From: Anaspis maculata
Lineage: Eukaryota; Arthropoda; Insecta; Coleoptera; Scraptiidae
Reading direction: 5' to 3'
Length of the DNA: 64,000 bases
NCBI GenBank assembly: GCA_949128115.1
Contig: CASBRS010000001.1
Location: 119,001-183,000, forward strand
The stretch's first letter is position 1; the number at the start of each line of letters is the position of its first letter. The position numbers were made by a program, and so were the translations under genes. Shown here piece after piece: positions 1 through 9,600 of this stretch. Under the pieces are notes generated by a model. The model was not told the origin of the DNA. It did no database searches and saw only the letters and a list, made by a program, of their open reading frames with translations.

Positions 1-150
1 TCCCTAAAAATGTAAAAACCATCGTTTCCAGAATAAACACGGCCACGTGAGTGACCGAGCGTCTTGTGTGAAAATTCCAGAAAGATCCAATAATTGTCAC
101 GCCCACTACTCGGACAGACAGGTATAAATACTTGGTCAAGCCGGTTTGAA

Positions 151-375
151 ATGGCGTAGAGAAAAGTCGATCCAGCTCTCAGCATTGTCGTTGAATATTT
201 GAAATTGTTACAAGGTGACATAGTCGATCCGCTTGATTCTGTTCAGACAAGAAACAATCTCAAAATATTTTCGCGACAATTGACGGAGGCTCTGGAGAAG
301 ATGACTGTGTCAGACAACACTGGGTCTTTGAGAGAGCCTCCGGAACCATCAAATAAAAAACGGCGGACGGATTAA
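151..375 (+). pseudogene. Small ORF of the monomer, interrupted at codon 3
   Basis: ATG GCG TAG (151-159) is followed in the same frame by 71 open codons to TAA at 373-375. The encoded stretch has a hydrophobic helix-like start (VVEYLKLLQG), a polar middle (RQLTEALEKM), and a basic KKRR near the end that could be a nuclear-localisation signal. It matches no family I recognise. TAG at codon 3 is present in every unit I read. Many units (for example those near 5829, 7231, 13324, and most of block 3) also change GAA to TAA at codon 15. Variants across units are mostly amino-acid-changing. An internal ATG at 301 would give only 24 residues. A conserved coding role is doubtful. Confidence 0.35.
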
Positions 376-415
376 TCCCGAAGCCAAAAAAATCGGTTCT
401 TTTCAGAACCAAAAA
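153..415 (+). ncRNA. Putative satellite transcript with histone-type 3' end (first unit)
   Basis: Predicted RNA of about 240-260 nt. It starts about 30 bp downstream of TATAAATA (123-130) and ends about 5 nt after the hairpin at 395-410, where histone pre-mRNA would be cleaved. Upstream lie CACGTG (44-49), a three-box heat-shock element (70-82), CCAAT (87-91) and CACGCCCAC (98-106). The body contains a small open frame but no recognisable domain. No histone fold is visible in any frame. The same layout recurs 116 times in the window. Start and end are estimates from motif spacing; no transcript evidence is available here. Confidence 0.4.
395..410 (+). terminator. Histone-type 3' stem-loop (first unit; one in every monomer)
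   Basis: GGTTCT (395-400), loop TTTC (401-404), AGAACC (405-410): a perfect 6-bp stem with a 4-nt pyrimidine-rich loop. It matches the metazoan histone mRNA stem-loop, which has a GG at the 5' base and a UUUC-type loop. The 5' flank (ccaaaaaaatc) and 3' flank (aaaaatca) are A/C-rich, as SLBP sites are. Exceptions are the stem mismatches (agaaAc) at 14469, 14940, 47084 and 50821, tgaacc at 12120, and the TTCC loop in six block-3 units. Confidence 0.72.
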
Positions 416-425
416 TCATATAACA

Positions 426-434
426 CAAAGAAAA
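426..434 (+). promoter_or_regulatory. Histone downstream element-like purine box (U7 target candidate)
   Basis: CAAAGAAAA lies 15 nt after the hairpin, within the usual 10-17 nt window for the purine-rich element that pairs with U7 snRNA in histone pre-mRNA. One unit (near 17797) reads CAAAGAGAA, closer to a CUCUUUG-type U7 sequence. The spacing is constant in the array. Pairing should be tested against the host's own U7, which is unknown here. Confidence 0.5.
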
Positions 435-455
435 TGGTCACAAAACGATTCGAAT

Positions 456-471
456 GAGAGAGAGAGAGAGA
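456..471 (+). promoter_or_regulatory. (GA)n tract upstream of each unit promoter
   Basis: A pure GA dinucleotide run, 8 repeats here and 5 to 9 across the array (5 at 6563 and 39641; 9 at 15001 and 21108). It starts about 138 bp upstream of the TATA box in every monomer. In Drosophila, GA repeats bind GAGA factor and CLAMP at hsp70/hsp26 and at the H3-H4 histone promoter. That role is known for those loci and only inferred here. A neutral microsatellite inside the satellite is the simple alternative, although it is present in every unit. Confidence 0.6.
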
Positions 472-514
472 TCCCTAAAAATGTAAAAACCATCGTTTCC
501 AGAATAAACACGGC

Positions 515-520
515 CACGTG
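515..520 (+). promoter_or_regulatory. CACGTG E-box, repeated in every unit
   Basis: A palindromic CACGTG about 75 bp upstream of the TATA box. It is kept in all monomers examined, even where the preceding bases change (ggccacgtg versus gaccacgtg). CACGTG is the core site for bHLH and bHLH-ZIP factors. Binding here is not demonstrated. Confidence 0.4.
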
Positions 521-540
521 AGTGACCGAGCGTCTTGTGT

Positions 541-553
541 GAAAATTCCAGAA
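541..553 (+). promoter_or_regulatory. Heat-shock element (three inverted GAA boxes), repeated in every unit
   Basis: GAA 541-543, TTC 546-548 and GAA 551-553 have exactly 2-nt gaps, giving the canonical nGAAnnTTCnnGAAn site for trimeric HSF. A weak fourth box (atc for ttc) follows. The same site is at 70-82 in the first unit. The element ends about 40 bp before the TATA box, a spacing like insect hsp promoters. The common A/T difference between the two monomer subtypes falls in the free spacer (GAAaaTTC versus GAAatTTC), so both keep a perfect site. Exceptions lose the first box: the units at about 9924 and 10861 (gGAaa), and those near 19783, 20254, 20720 and 26570 (AAA). Confidence 0.6.
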
Positions 554-557
554 AGAT

Positions 558-577
558 CCAATAATTGTCACGCCCAC
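558..577 (+). promoter_or_regulatory. CCAAT box and GC/KLF-like box
   Basis: CCAAT at 558-562 is followed 6 bp later by CACGCCCAC at 569-577, between the heat-shock element and the TATA box. The B subtype changes this to CCCGCCCAC, still an Sp/KLF-type GC box, and keeps CCAAT. A few units (52398, 52870, 57108, 57580) read ccaatcattg, also with CCAAT intact. This looks like proximal promoter architecture; factor use is inferred. Confidence 0.4.
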
Positions 578-593
578 TACTCGGACAGACAGG

Positions 594-601
594 TATAAAT
601 A
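594..601 (+). promoter_or_regulatory. TATA box (TATAAATA)
   Basis: A consensus TATAAATA embedded in ggTATAAATAct, at the same place in every monomer. It implies initiation about 25-32 bp downstream, near 620-630. An initiator-like TCAGCA lies at 650-655, somewhat too far for that TATA. In 116 units I noticed one clear lesion, at 25220, where it reads TATAACAA. Strong conservation is also expected from array homogenisation alone. Confidence 0.6.
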
Positions 602-3600
602 CTTGGTCAAGCCGGTTTGAAATGGCGTAGAGAAAAGTCGATCCAGCTCTCAGCATTGTCGTTGAATATTTGAAATTGTTACAAGGTGACATAGTCGATC
701 CGCTCGATTCTGTTCAGACAAGGAACAATCTCAAAATATTTTCGCGACAATTGACGGAGGCTCTGGAGAAGATGACTGTGTCAGACAACACTGGGTCTTT
801 GAGAGAGCCTCCGGAACCATCAAATAGAAAACGGCGGATGGATTATTCCCGAAGCCAAAAAAATCGGTTCTTTTCAGAACCAAAAATCATATGACACAAA
901 GAAAATGGTCACAAAACGAATCGAATGAGAGAGAGAGAGATCCCTAAAAATGTTAAAACTATCTTTTCCAGAATAAACACGGCCACGTGAGTGACCGAGC
1001 GTCATGTGTGAAATTTCCAGAAAGATCCAATATTTGTCCCGCCCACTACTCGGACAGACAGGTATAAATACTGGGTCAAGCCGTTTTGAAATGGCGTAGA
1101 GAAAAGTCGATCCAGCTCTCAGCATTGTCGTTGAATATTTGAAATTGTTACAAGGTGACATAGTCGATCCGCTCGATTCTGTTCAGACAAGGAACAATCT
1201 CAAAATATTTTCGCGACAATTGACGGAGGCTCTGGAGAAGATGACTGTGTCAGACAACACTGGGTCTTTGAGAGAGCCTCCGGAACCATCAAATAAAAAA
1301 CGGCGGATGGATTAATCCCGAAGACAAAAAATTCGGTTCTTTTCAGAACCAAAAATCATATAACACAAAGAAAATGGTCACAAAACGAATCGAATGAGAG
1401 AGAGAGATCCCTAAAAATGTTAAAACTATCGTTTCCAGAATAAACACGGCCACGTGAGTGACCGAGCGTCTTGTGTGAAATTTCCAGAAAGATCCAATAT
1501 TTGTCCCGCCCACTACTCGGACAGACAGGTATAAATACTGGGTCAAGCCGGTTTGAAATGGCGTAGAGAAAAGTCGATCCAGCTCTCAGCATTGTCGTTG
1601 AATATTTGAAATTGTTACAAGGTGACATAGTCGATCCGCTCGATTCTGTTCAGACAAGGAACAATCTCAAAATATTTTCGCGACAATTGACGGAGGCTCT
1701 GGAGAAGATGACTGTGTCAGACAACACTGGGTCTTTGAGAGAGCCTCCGGAACCATCAAATAAAAAACGGCGGACGGATTAATCCCGAAGCCAAAAAAAT
1801 CGGTTCTTTTCAGAACCAAAAATCATATAACACAAAGAAAATGGTCACAAAACGATTCGAATGAGAGAGAGAGAGAGATCCCTAAAAATGTAAAAACCAT
1901 CGTTTCCAGAATAAACACGGCCACGTGAGTGACCGAGCGTCTTGTGTGAAAATTCCAGAAAGATCCAATAATTGTCACGCCCACTACTCGGACAGACAGG
2001 TATAAATACTTGGTCAAGCCGGTTTGAAATGGCGTAGAGAAAAGTCGATCCAGCTCTCAGCATTGTCGTTGAATATTTGAAATTGTTACAAGGTGACATA
2101 GTCGATCCGCTCGATTCTGTTCAGACAAGGAACAATCTCAAAATATTTTCGCGACAATTGACGGAGGCTCTGGAGAAGATGACTGTGTCAGACAACACTG
2201 GGTCTTTGAGAGAGCCTCCGGAACCATCAAATAAAAAACGGCGGACGGATTAATCCCGAAGCCAAAAAAATCGGTTCTTTTCAGAACCAAAAATCAGATA
2301 ACACAAAGAAAATGGTCACAAAACGATTCGAATGAGAGAGAGAGAGAGATCCCTAAAAATGTAAAAACCATCGTTTCCAGAATAAACACGGCCACGTGAG
2401 TGACCGAGCGTCTTGTGTGAAATTTCCAGAAAGATCCAATATTTGTCCCGCCCACTACTCGGACAGACAGGTATAAATACTGGGTCAAGCCGGTTTGAAA
2501 TGGCGTAGAGAAAAGTCGATCCAGCTCTCAGCATTGTCGTTGAATATTTGAAATTGTTACAAGGTGACATAGTCGATCCGCTCGATTCTGTTCAGACAAG
2601 GAACAATCTCAAAATATTTTCGCGACAATTGACGGAGGCTCTGGAGAAGATGACTGTGTCAGACAACACTGGGTCTTTGAGAGAGCCTCCGGAACCATCA
2701 AATAGAAAACGGCGGATGGATTATTCCCGAAGCCAAAAAAATCGGTTCTTTTCAGAACCAAAAATCATATGACACAAAGAAAATGGTCACAAAACGAATC
2801 GAATGAGAGAGAGAGAGATCCCTAAAAATGTTAAAACTATCTTTTCCAGAATAAACACGGCCACGTGAGTGACCGAGCGTCATGTGTGAAATTTCCAGAA
2901 AGATCCAATATTTGTCCCGCCCACTACTCGGACAGACAGGTATAAATACTGGGTCAAGCCGGTTTGAAATGGCGTAGAGAAAAGTCGATCCAGCTCTCAG
3001 CATTGTCGTTGAATATTTGAAATTGTTACAAGGTGACATAGTCGATCCGCTCGATTCTGTTCAGACAAGGAACAATCTCAAAATATTTTCGCGACAATTG
3101 ACGGAGGCTCTGGAGAAGATGACTGTGTCAGACAACACTGGGTCTTTGAGAGAGCCTCCGGAACCATCAAATAAAAAACGGCGGATGGATTAATCCCGAA
3201 GACAAAAAATTCGGTTCTTTTCAGAACCAAAAATCATATAACACAAAGAAAATGGTCACAAAACGAATCGAATGAGAGAGAGAGATCCCTAAAAATGTTA
3301 AAACTATCGTTTCCAGAATAAACACGGCCACGTGAGTGACCGAGCGTCTTGTGTGAAATTTCCAGAAAGATCCAATATTTGTCCCGCCCACTACTCGGAC
3401 AGACAGGTATAAATACTGGGTCAAGCCGGTTTGAAATGGCGTAGAGAAAAGTCGATCCAGCTCTCAGCATTGTCGTTGAATATTTGAAATTGTTACAAGG
3501 TGACATAGTCGATCCGCTCGATTCTGTTCAGACAAGGAACAATCTCAAAATATTTTCGCGACAATTGACGGAGGCTCTGGAGAAGATGACTGTGTCAGAC

Positions 3601-6600
3601 AACACTGGGTCTTTGAGAGAGCCTCCGGAACCATCAAATAAAAAACGGCGGACGGATTAATCCCGAAGCCAAAAAAATCGGTTCTTTTCAGAACCAAAAA
3701 TCATATAACACAAAGAAAATGGTCACAAAACGATTCGAATGAGAGAGAGAGAGAGATCCCTAAAAATGTAAAAACCATCGTTTCCAGAATAAACACGGCC
3801 ACGTGAGTGACCGAGCGTCTTGTGTGAAAATTCCAGAAAGATCCAATAATTGTCACGCCCACTACTCGGACAGACAGGTATAAATACTTGGTCAAGCCGG
3901 TTTGAAATGACGTAGAGAAAAGTCGATCCAGCTCTCAGCATTGTCGTTGAATATTTGAAATTGTTACAAGGTGACATAGTCGATCCGCTCGATTCTGTTC
4001 AGACAAGGAACAATCTCAAAATATTTTCGCGACAATTGACGGAGGCTCTGGAGAAGATGACTGTGTCAGACAACACTGGGTCTTTGAGAGAGCCTCCGGA
4101 ACCATCAAATAAAAAACGGCGGACGGATTAATCCCGAAGCCAAAAAAATCGGTTCTTTTCAGAACCAAAAATCAGATAACACAAAGAAAATGGTCACAAA
4201 ACGATTCGAATGAGAGAGAGAGAGAGATCCCTAAAAATGTAAAAACCATCGTTTCCAGAATAAACACGGCCACGTGAGTGACCGAGCGTCTTGTGTGAAA
4301 ATTCCAGAAAGATCCAATAATTGTCACGCCCACTACTCGGACAGACAGGTATAAATACTTGGTCAAGCCGGTTTGAAATGGCGTAGAGAAAAGTCGATCC
4401 AGCTCTCAGCATTGTCGTTGAATATTTGAAATTGTTACAAGGTGACATAGTCGATCCGCTCGATTCTGTTCAGACAAGGAACAATCTCAAAATATTTTCG
4501 CGACAATTGACGGAGGCTCTGGAGGAGATGACTGTGTCAGACAACACTGGGTCTTTGAGAGAGCCTCCGGAACCATCAAATAAAAAACGGCGGACGGATT
4601 AATCCCGAAGCCAAAAAAATCGGTTCTTTTCAGAACCAAAAATCATATAACACAAAGAAAATGGTCACAAAACGATTCGAATGAGAGAGAGAGAGAGATC
4701 CCTAAAAATGTAAAAACCATCGTTTCCAGAATAAACACGGCCACGTGAGTGACCGAGCGTCTTGTGTGAAAATTCCAGAAAGATCCAATAATTGTCACGC
4801 CCACTACTCGGACAGACAGGTATAAATACTTGGTCAAGCCGGTTTGAAATGACGTAGAGAAAAGTCGATCCAGCTCTCAGCATTGTCGTTGAATATTTGA
4901 AATTGTTACAAGGTGACATAGTCGATCCGCTCGATTCTGTTCAGACAAGGAACAATCTCAAAATATTTTCGCGACAATTGACGGAGGCTCTGGAGAAGAT
5001 GACTGTGTCAGACAACACTGGGTCTTTGAGAGAGCCTCCGGAACCATCAAATAAAAAACGGCGGACGGATTAATCCCGAAGCCAAAAAAATCGGTTCTTT
5101 TCAGAACCAAAAATCAGATAACACAAAGAAAATGGTCACAAAACGATTCGAATGAGAGAGAGAGAGAGATCCCTAAAAATGTAAAAACCATCGTTTCCAG
5201 AATAAACACGGCCACGTGAGTGACCGAGCGTCTTGTGTGAAAATTCCAGAAAGATCCAATAATTGTCACGCCCACTACTCGGACAGACAGGTATAAATAC
5301 TTGGTCAAGCCGGTTTGAAATGGCGTAGAGAAAAGTCGATCCAGCTCTCAGCATTGTCGTTGAATATTTGAAATTGTTACAAGGTGACATAGTCGATCCG
5401 CTCGATTCTGTTCAGACAAGGAACAATCTCAAAATATTTTCGCGACAATTGACGGAGGCTCTGGAGGAGATGACTGTGTCAGACAACACTGGGTCTTTGA
5501 GAGAGCCTCCGGAACCATCAAATAAAAAACGGCGGATGGATTAATCCCGAAGACAAATAATTCGGTTCTTTTCAGAACCAAAAATCATATAACACAAAGA
5601 AAATGGTCACAAAACGAATCGAATGAGAGAGAGAGATCCCTAAAAATGTTAAAACTATCGTTTCCAGAATAAACACGGCCACGTGAGTGACCGAGCGTCT
5701 TGTGTGAAATTTCCAGAAAGATCCAATATTTGTCCCGCCCACTACTCGGACAGACAGGTATAAATACTGGGTCAAGCCGGTTTGAAATGGCGTAGAGAAA
5801 AGTTGATCCAGCTCTCAGCATTGTCGTTTAATATTTGAAATTGTTACAAGGTGACATAGTCGATCCGCTCGATTCTGTTCAGACAAGAAACAATCTCAAA
5901 ATATTTTCGCGACAATTGACGGAGGCTCTGGAGAAGATGACTGTGTCAGACAACACTGGGTCTTTGAGAGAGCCCCCGGAACCATCAAATAAAAAACGGC
6001 GGACGGATTAATCCCGAAGCCAAAAAAATCGGTTCTTTTCAGAACCAAAAATCATATAACACAAAGAAAATGGTCACAAAACGATTCGAATGAGAGAGAG
6101 AGAGAGATCCCTAAAAATGTAAAAACCATCGTTTCCAGAATAAACACGGCCACGTGAGTGACCGAGCGTCTTGTGTGAAAATTCCAGAAAGATCCAATAA
6201 TTGTCACGCCCACTACTCGGACAGACAGGTATAAATACTTGGTCAAGCCGGTTTGAAATGGCGTAGGGAAAAGTCGATCCAGCTCTCAGCATTGTCGTTG
6301 AATATTTGAAATTGTTACAAGGTGACATAGTCGATCCGCTCGATTCTGTTCAGACAAGGAACAATCTCAAAATATTTTCGCGACAATTGACGGAGGCTCT
6401 GGAGAAGATGACTGTGTCAGACAACACTGGGTCTTTGAGAGAGCCTCCGGAACCATCAAATAAAAAACGGCGGATGGATTAATCCCGAAGACAAAAAATT
6501 CGGTTCTTTTCAGAACCAAAAATCATATAACACAAAGAAAATGGTCACAAAACGAATCGAATGAGAGAGAGATCCCTAAAAATGTTAAAACTATCGTTTC

Positions 6601-9600
6601 CAGAATAAACACGGCCACGTGAGTGACCGAGCGTCTTGTGTGAAATTTCCAGAAAGATCCAATATTTGTCCCGCCCACTACTCGGACAGACAGGTATAAA
6701 TACTTGGTCAAGCCGGTTTGAAATGGCGTAGAGAAAAGTCGATCCAGCTCTCAGCATTGTCGTTGAAAATTTGAAATTGTTACAAGGTGACATAGTCGAT
6801 CCGCTCGATTCTGTTCAGACAAGGAACAATCTCAAAATATTTTCGCGACAATTGACGGAGGCTCTGGAGAAGATGACTGTGTCAGACAACACTGGGTCTT
6901 TGAGAGAGCCTCCGGAACCATCAAATAAAAAACGGCGGATGGATTAATCCCGAAGACAAAAAATTCGGTTCTTTTCAGAACCAAAAATCATATAACACAA
7001 AGAAAATGGTCACAAAACGAATCGAATGAGAGAGAGAGATCCCTAAAAATGTTAAAACTATCGTTTCCAGAATAAACACGGCCACGTGAGTGACCGAGCG
7101 TCTTGTGTGAAATTTCCAGAAAGATCCAATATTTGTCCCGCCCACTACTCGGACAGACAGGTATAAATACTGGGTCAAGCCGGTTTGAAATGGCGTAGAG
7201 AAAAGTCGATCCAGCTCTCAGCATTGTCGTTTAATATTTGAAATTGTTACAAGGTGACATAGTCGATCCGCTCGATTCTGTTCAGACAAGGAACAATCTC
7301 AAAATATTTTCGCGACAATTGACGGAGGCTCTGGAGAAGATGACTGTGTCAGACAACACTGGGTCTTTGAGAGAGCCTCCGGAACCATCAAATGAAAAAC
7401 GGCGGATGGATTAATCCCGAAGACAAAAAATTCGGTTCTTTTCAGAACCAAAAATCATATAACACAAAGAAAATGGTCACAAAACGAATCGAATGAGAGA
7501 GAGAGATCCCTAAAAATGTTAAAACTATCGTTTCCAGAATAAACACGGCCACGTGAGTGACCGAGCGTCTTGTGTGAAATTTCCAGAAAGATCCAATATT
7601 TGTCCCGCCCACTACTCGGACAGACAGGTATAAATACTGGGTCAAGCCGGTTTGAAATGGCGTAGAGAAAAGTCGATCCAGCTCTCAGCATTGTCGTTGA
7701 ATATTTGAAATTGTTACAAGGTGACATAGTCGATCCGCTCGATTCTGTTCAGACAAGAAACTATCTCAAAATATTTTCGCGACAATTGACGGAGGCTCTG
7801 GAGAAGATGACTGTGTCAGACAACACTGGGTCTTTGAGAGAGCCTCCGGAACCATCAAATAAAAAACGGCGGACGGATTAATCCCGAAGCCAAAAAAATC
7901 GGTTCTTTTCAGAACCAAAAATCATATAACACAAAGAAAATGGTCACAAAACGATTCGAATGAGAGAGAGAGAGAGATCCCTAAAAATGTAAAAACCATC
8001 GTTTCCAGAATAAACACGGCCACGTGAGTGACCGAGCGTCTTGTGTGAAATTTCCAGAAAGATCCAATAATTGTCACGCCCACTACTCGGACAGACAGGT
8101 ATAAATACTTGGTCAAGCCGGTTTGAAATGGCGTAGAGAAAAGTCGATTCAGCTCTCAGCATTGTCGTTGAATATTTGAAATTGTTACAAGGTGACATAG
8201 TCGATCCGCTCGATTCTGTTCAGACAAGGAACAATCTCAAAATATTTTCGCGACAATTGACGGAGGCTCTGGAGAAGATGACTGTGTCAGACAACACTGG
8301 GTCTTTGAGAGAGCCTCCGGAACCATCAAATAAAAAACGGCGGATGGATTAATCCCGAAGACAAAAAATTCGGTTCTTTTCAGAACCAAAAATCATATAA
8401 CACAAAGAAAATGGTCACAAAACGAATCGAATGAGAGAGAGAGATCCCTAAAAATGTTAAAACTATCGTTTCCAGAATAAACACGACCACGTGAGTGACC
8501 GAGCGTCTTGTGTGAAATTTCCAGAAAGATCCAATATTTGTCCCGCCCACTACTCGGACAGACAGGTATAAATACTTGGTCAAGCCGGTTTGAAATGGCG
8601 TAGAGAAAAGTCGATTCAGCTCTCAGCATTGTCGTTGAATATTTGAAATTGTTACAAGGTGACATAGTCGATCCGCTCGATTCTGTTCAGACAAGGAACA
8701 ATCTCAAAATATTTTCGCGACAATTGACGGAGGCTCCGGAGAAGATGACTGTGTCAGACAACACTGGGTCTTTGAGAGAGCCTCCGGAACCATCAAATAA
8801 AAAACGGCGGACGGATTAATCCCGAAGCCAAAAAAATCGGTTCTTTTCAGAACCAAAAATCATATAACACAAAGAAAATGGTCACAAAACGATTCGAATG
8901 AGAGAGAGAGAGAGATCCCTAAAAATGTAAAAACCATCGTTTCCAGAATAAACACGGCCACGTGAGTGACCGAGCGTCTTGTGTGAAAATTCCAGAAAGA
9001 TCCAATAATTGTCACGCCCACTACTCGGACAGACAGGTATAAATACTTGGTCAAGCCGGTTTGAAATGGCGTAGAGAAAAGTCGATCCAGCTCTCAGCAT
9101 TGTCGTTGAATATTTGAAATTGTTACAAGGTGACATAGTCGATCCGCTCGATTCTGTTCAGACAAGGAACAATCTCAAAATATTTTCGCGACAATTGACG
9201 GAGGCTCTGGAGGAGATGACTGTGTCAGACAACACTGGGTCTTTGAGAGAGCCTCCGGAACCATCAAATAAAAAACGGCGGATGGATTAATCCCGAAGAC
9301 AAAAAATTCGGTTCTTTTCAGAACCAAAAATCATATAACACAAAGAAAATGGTCACAAAACGAATCGAATGAGAGAGAGAGATCCCTAAAAATGTTAAAA
9401 CTATCGTTTCCAGAATAAACACGGCCACGTGAGTGACCGAGCGTCTTGTGTGAAATTTCCAGAAAGATCCAATATTTGTCCCGCCCACTACTCGGACAGA
9501 CAGGTATAAATACTGGGTCAAGCCGGTTTGAAATGGCGTAGAGAAAAGTCGATCCAGCTCTCAGCATTGTCGTTGAATATTTGAAATTGTTACAAGGTGA

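Larger units (their letters stand above)
456..926 (+). repeat. Reference satellite monomer, 471 bp
   Basis: One monomer measured from (GA)n to the next (GA)n, used as reference. Order: (GA)8 at 456-471; AATAAA 503-508; CACGTG 515-520; heat-shock element 541-553; CCAAT 558-562; CACGCCCAC 569-577; TATAAATA 594-601; ATG-GCG-TAG 622-630; TCAGCA 650-655; body with an open frame; hairpin 866-881; purine element 897-905. Units are mosaics of two variant sets. Set A has ttccagaaagatccaataattgtcacg preceded by gaaaa. Set B has gaaat, aatattt and a ccCgccc box. The blocks are shuffled between neighbours, which suggests gene conversion or unequal exchange. Confidence 0.95.

Noticed and set aside
440..460. 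tRNA-like box B (gattcgaatga) making the monomer a Pol III unit
   Set aside because: It fits the B-box consensus only in part, has no A box at proper spacing, and no T-run terminator follows.
438..692. Minus-strand ORFs of 62-113 codons in every monomer (starting MSPCNN, MLRAG or MTKYL)
   Set aside because: They run antisense through the promoter motifs, overlap each other in two frames, and change C-terminus with every small indel. They exist in all units only because the monomer is repeated. No recognisable domain is present.
456..926. A diverged histone gene as the body of the monomer
   Set aside because: No histone-fold or tail motif appears in any frame. Only the 3' end signals are histone-like.
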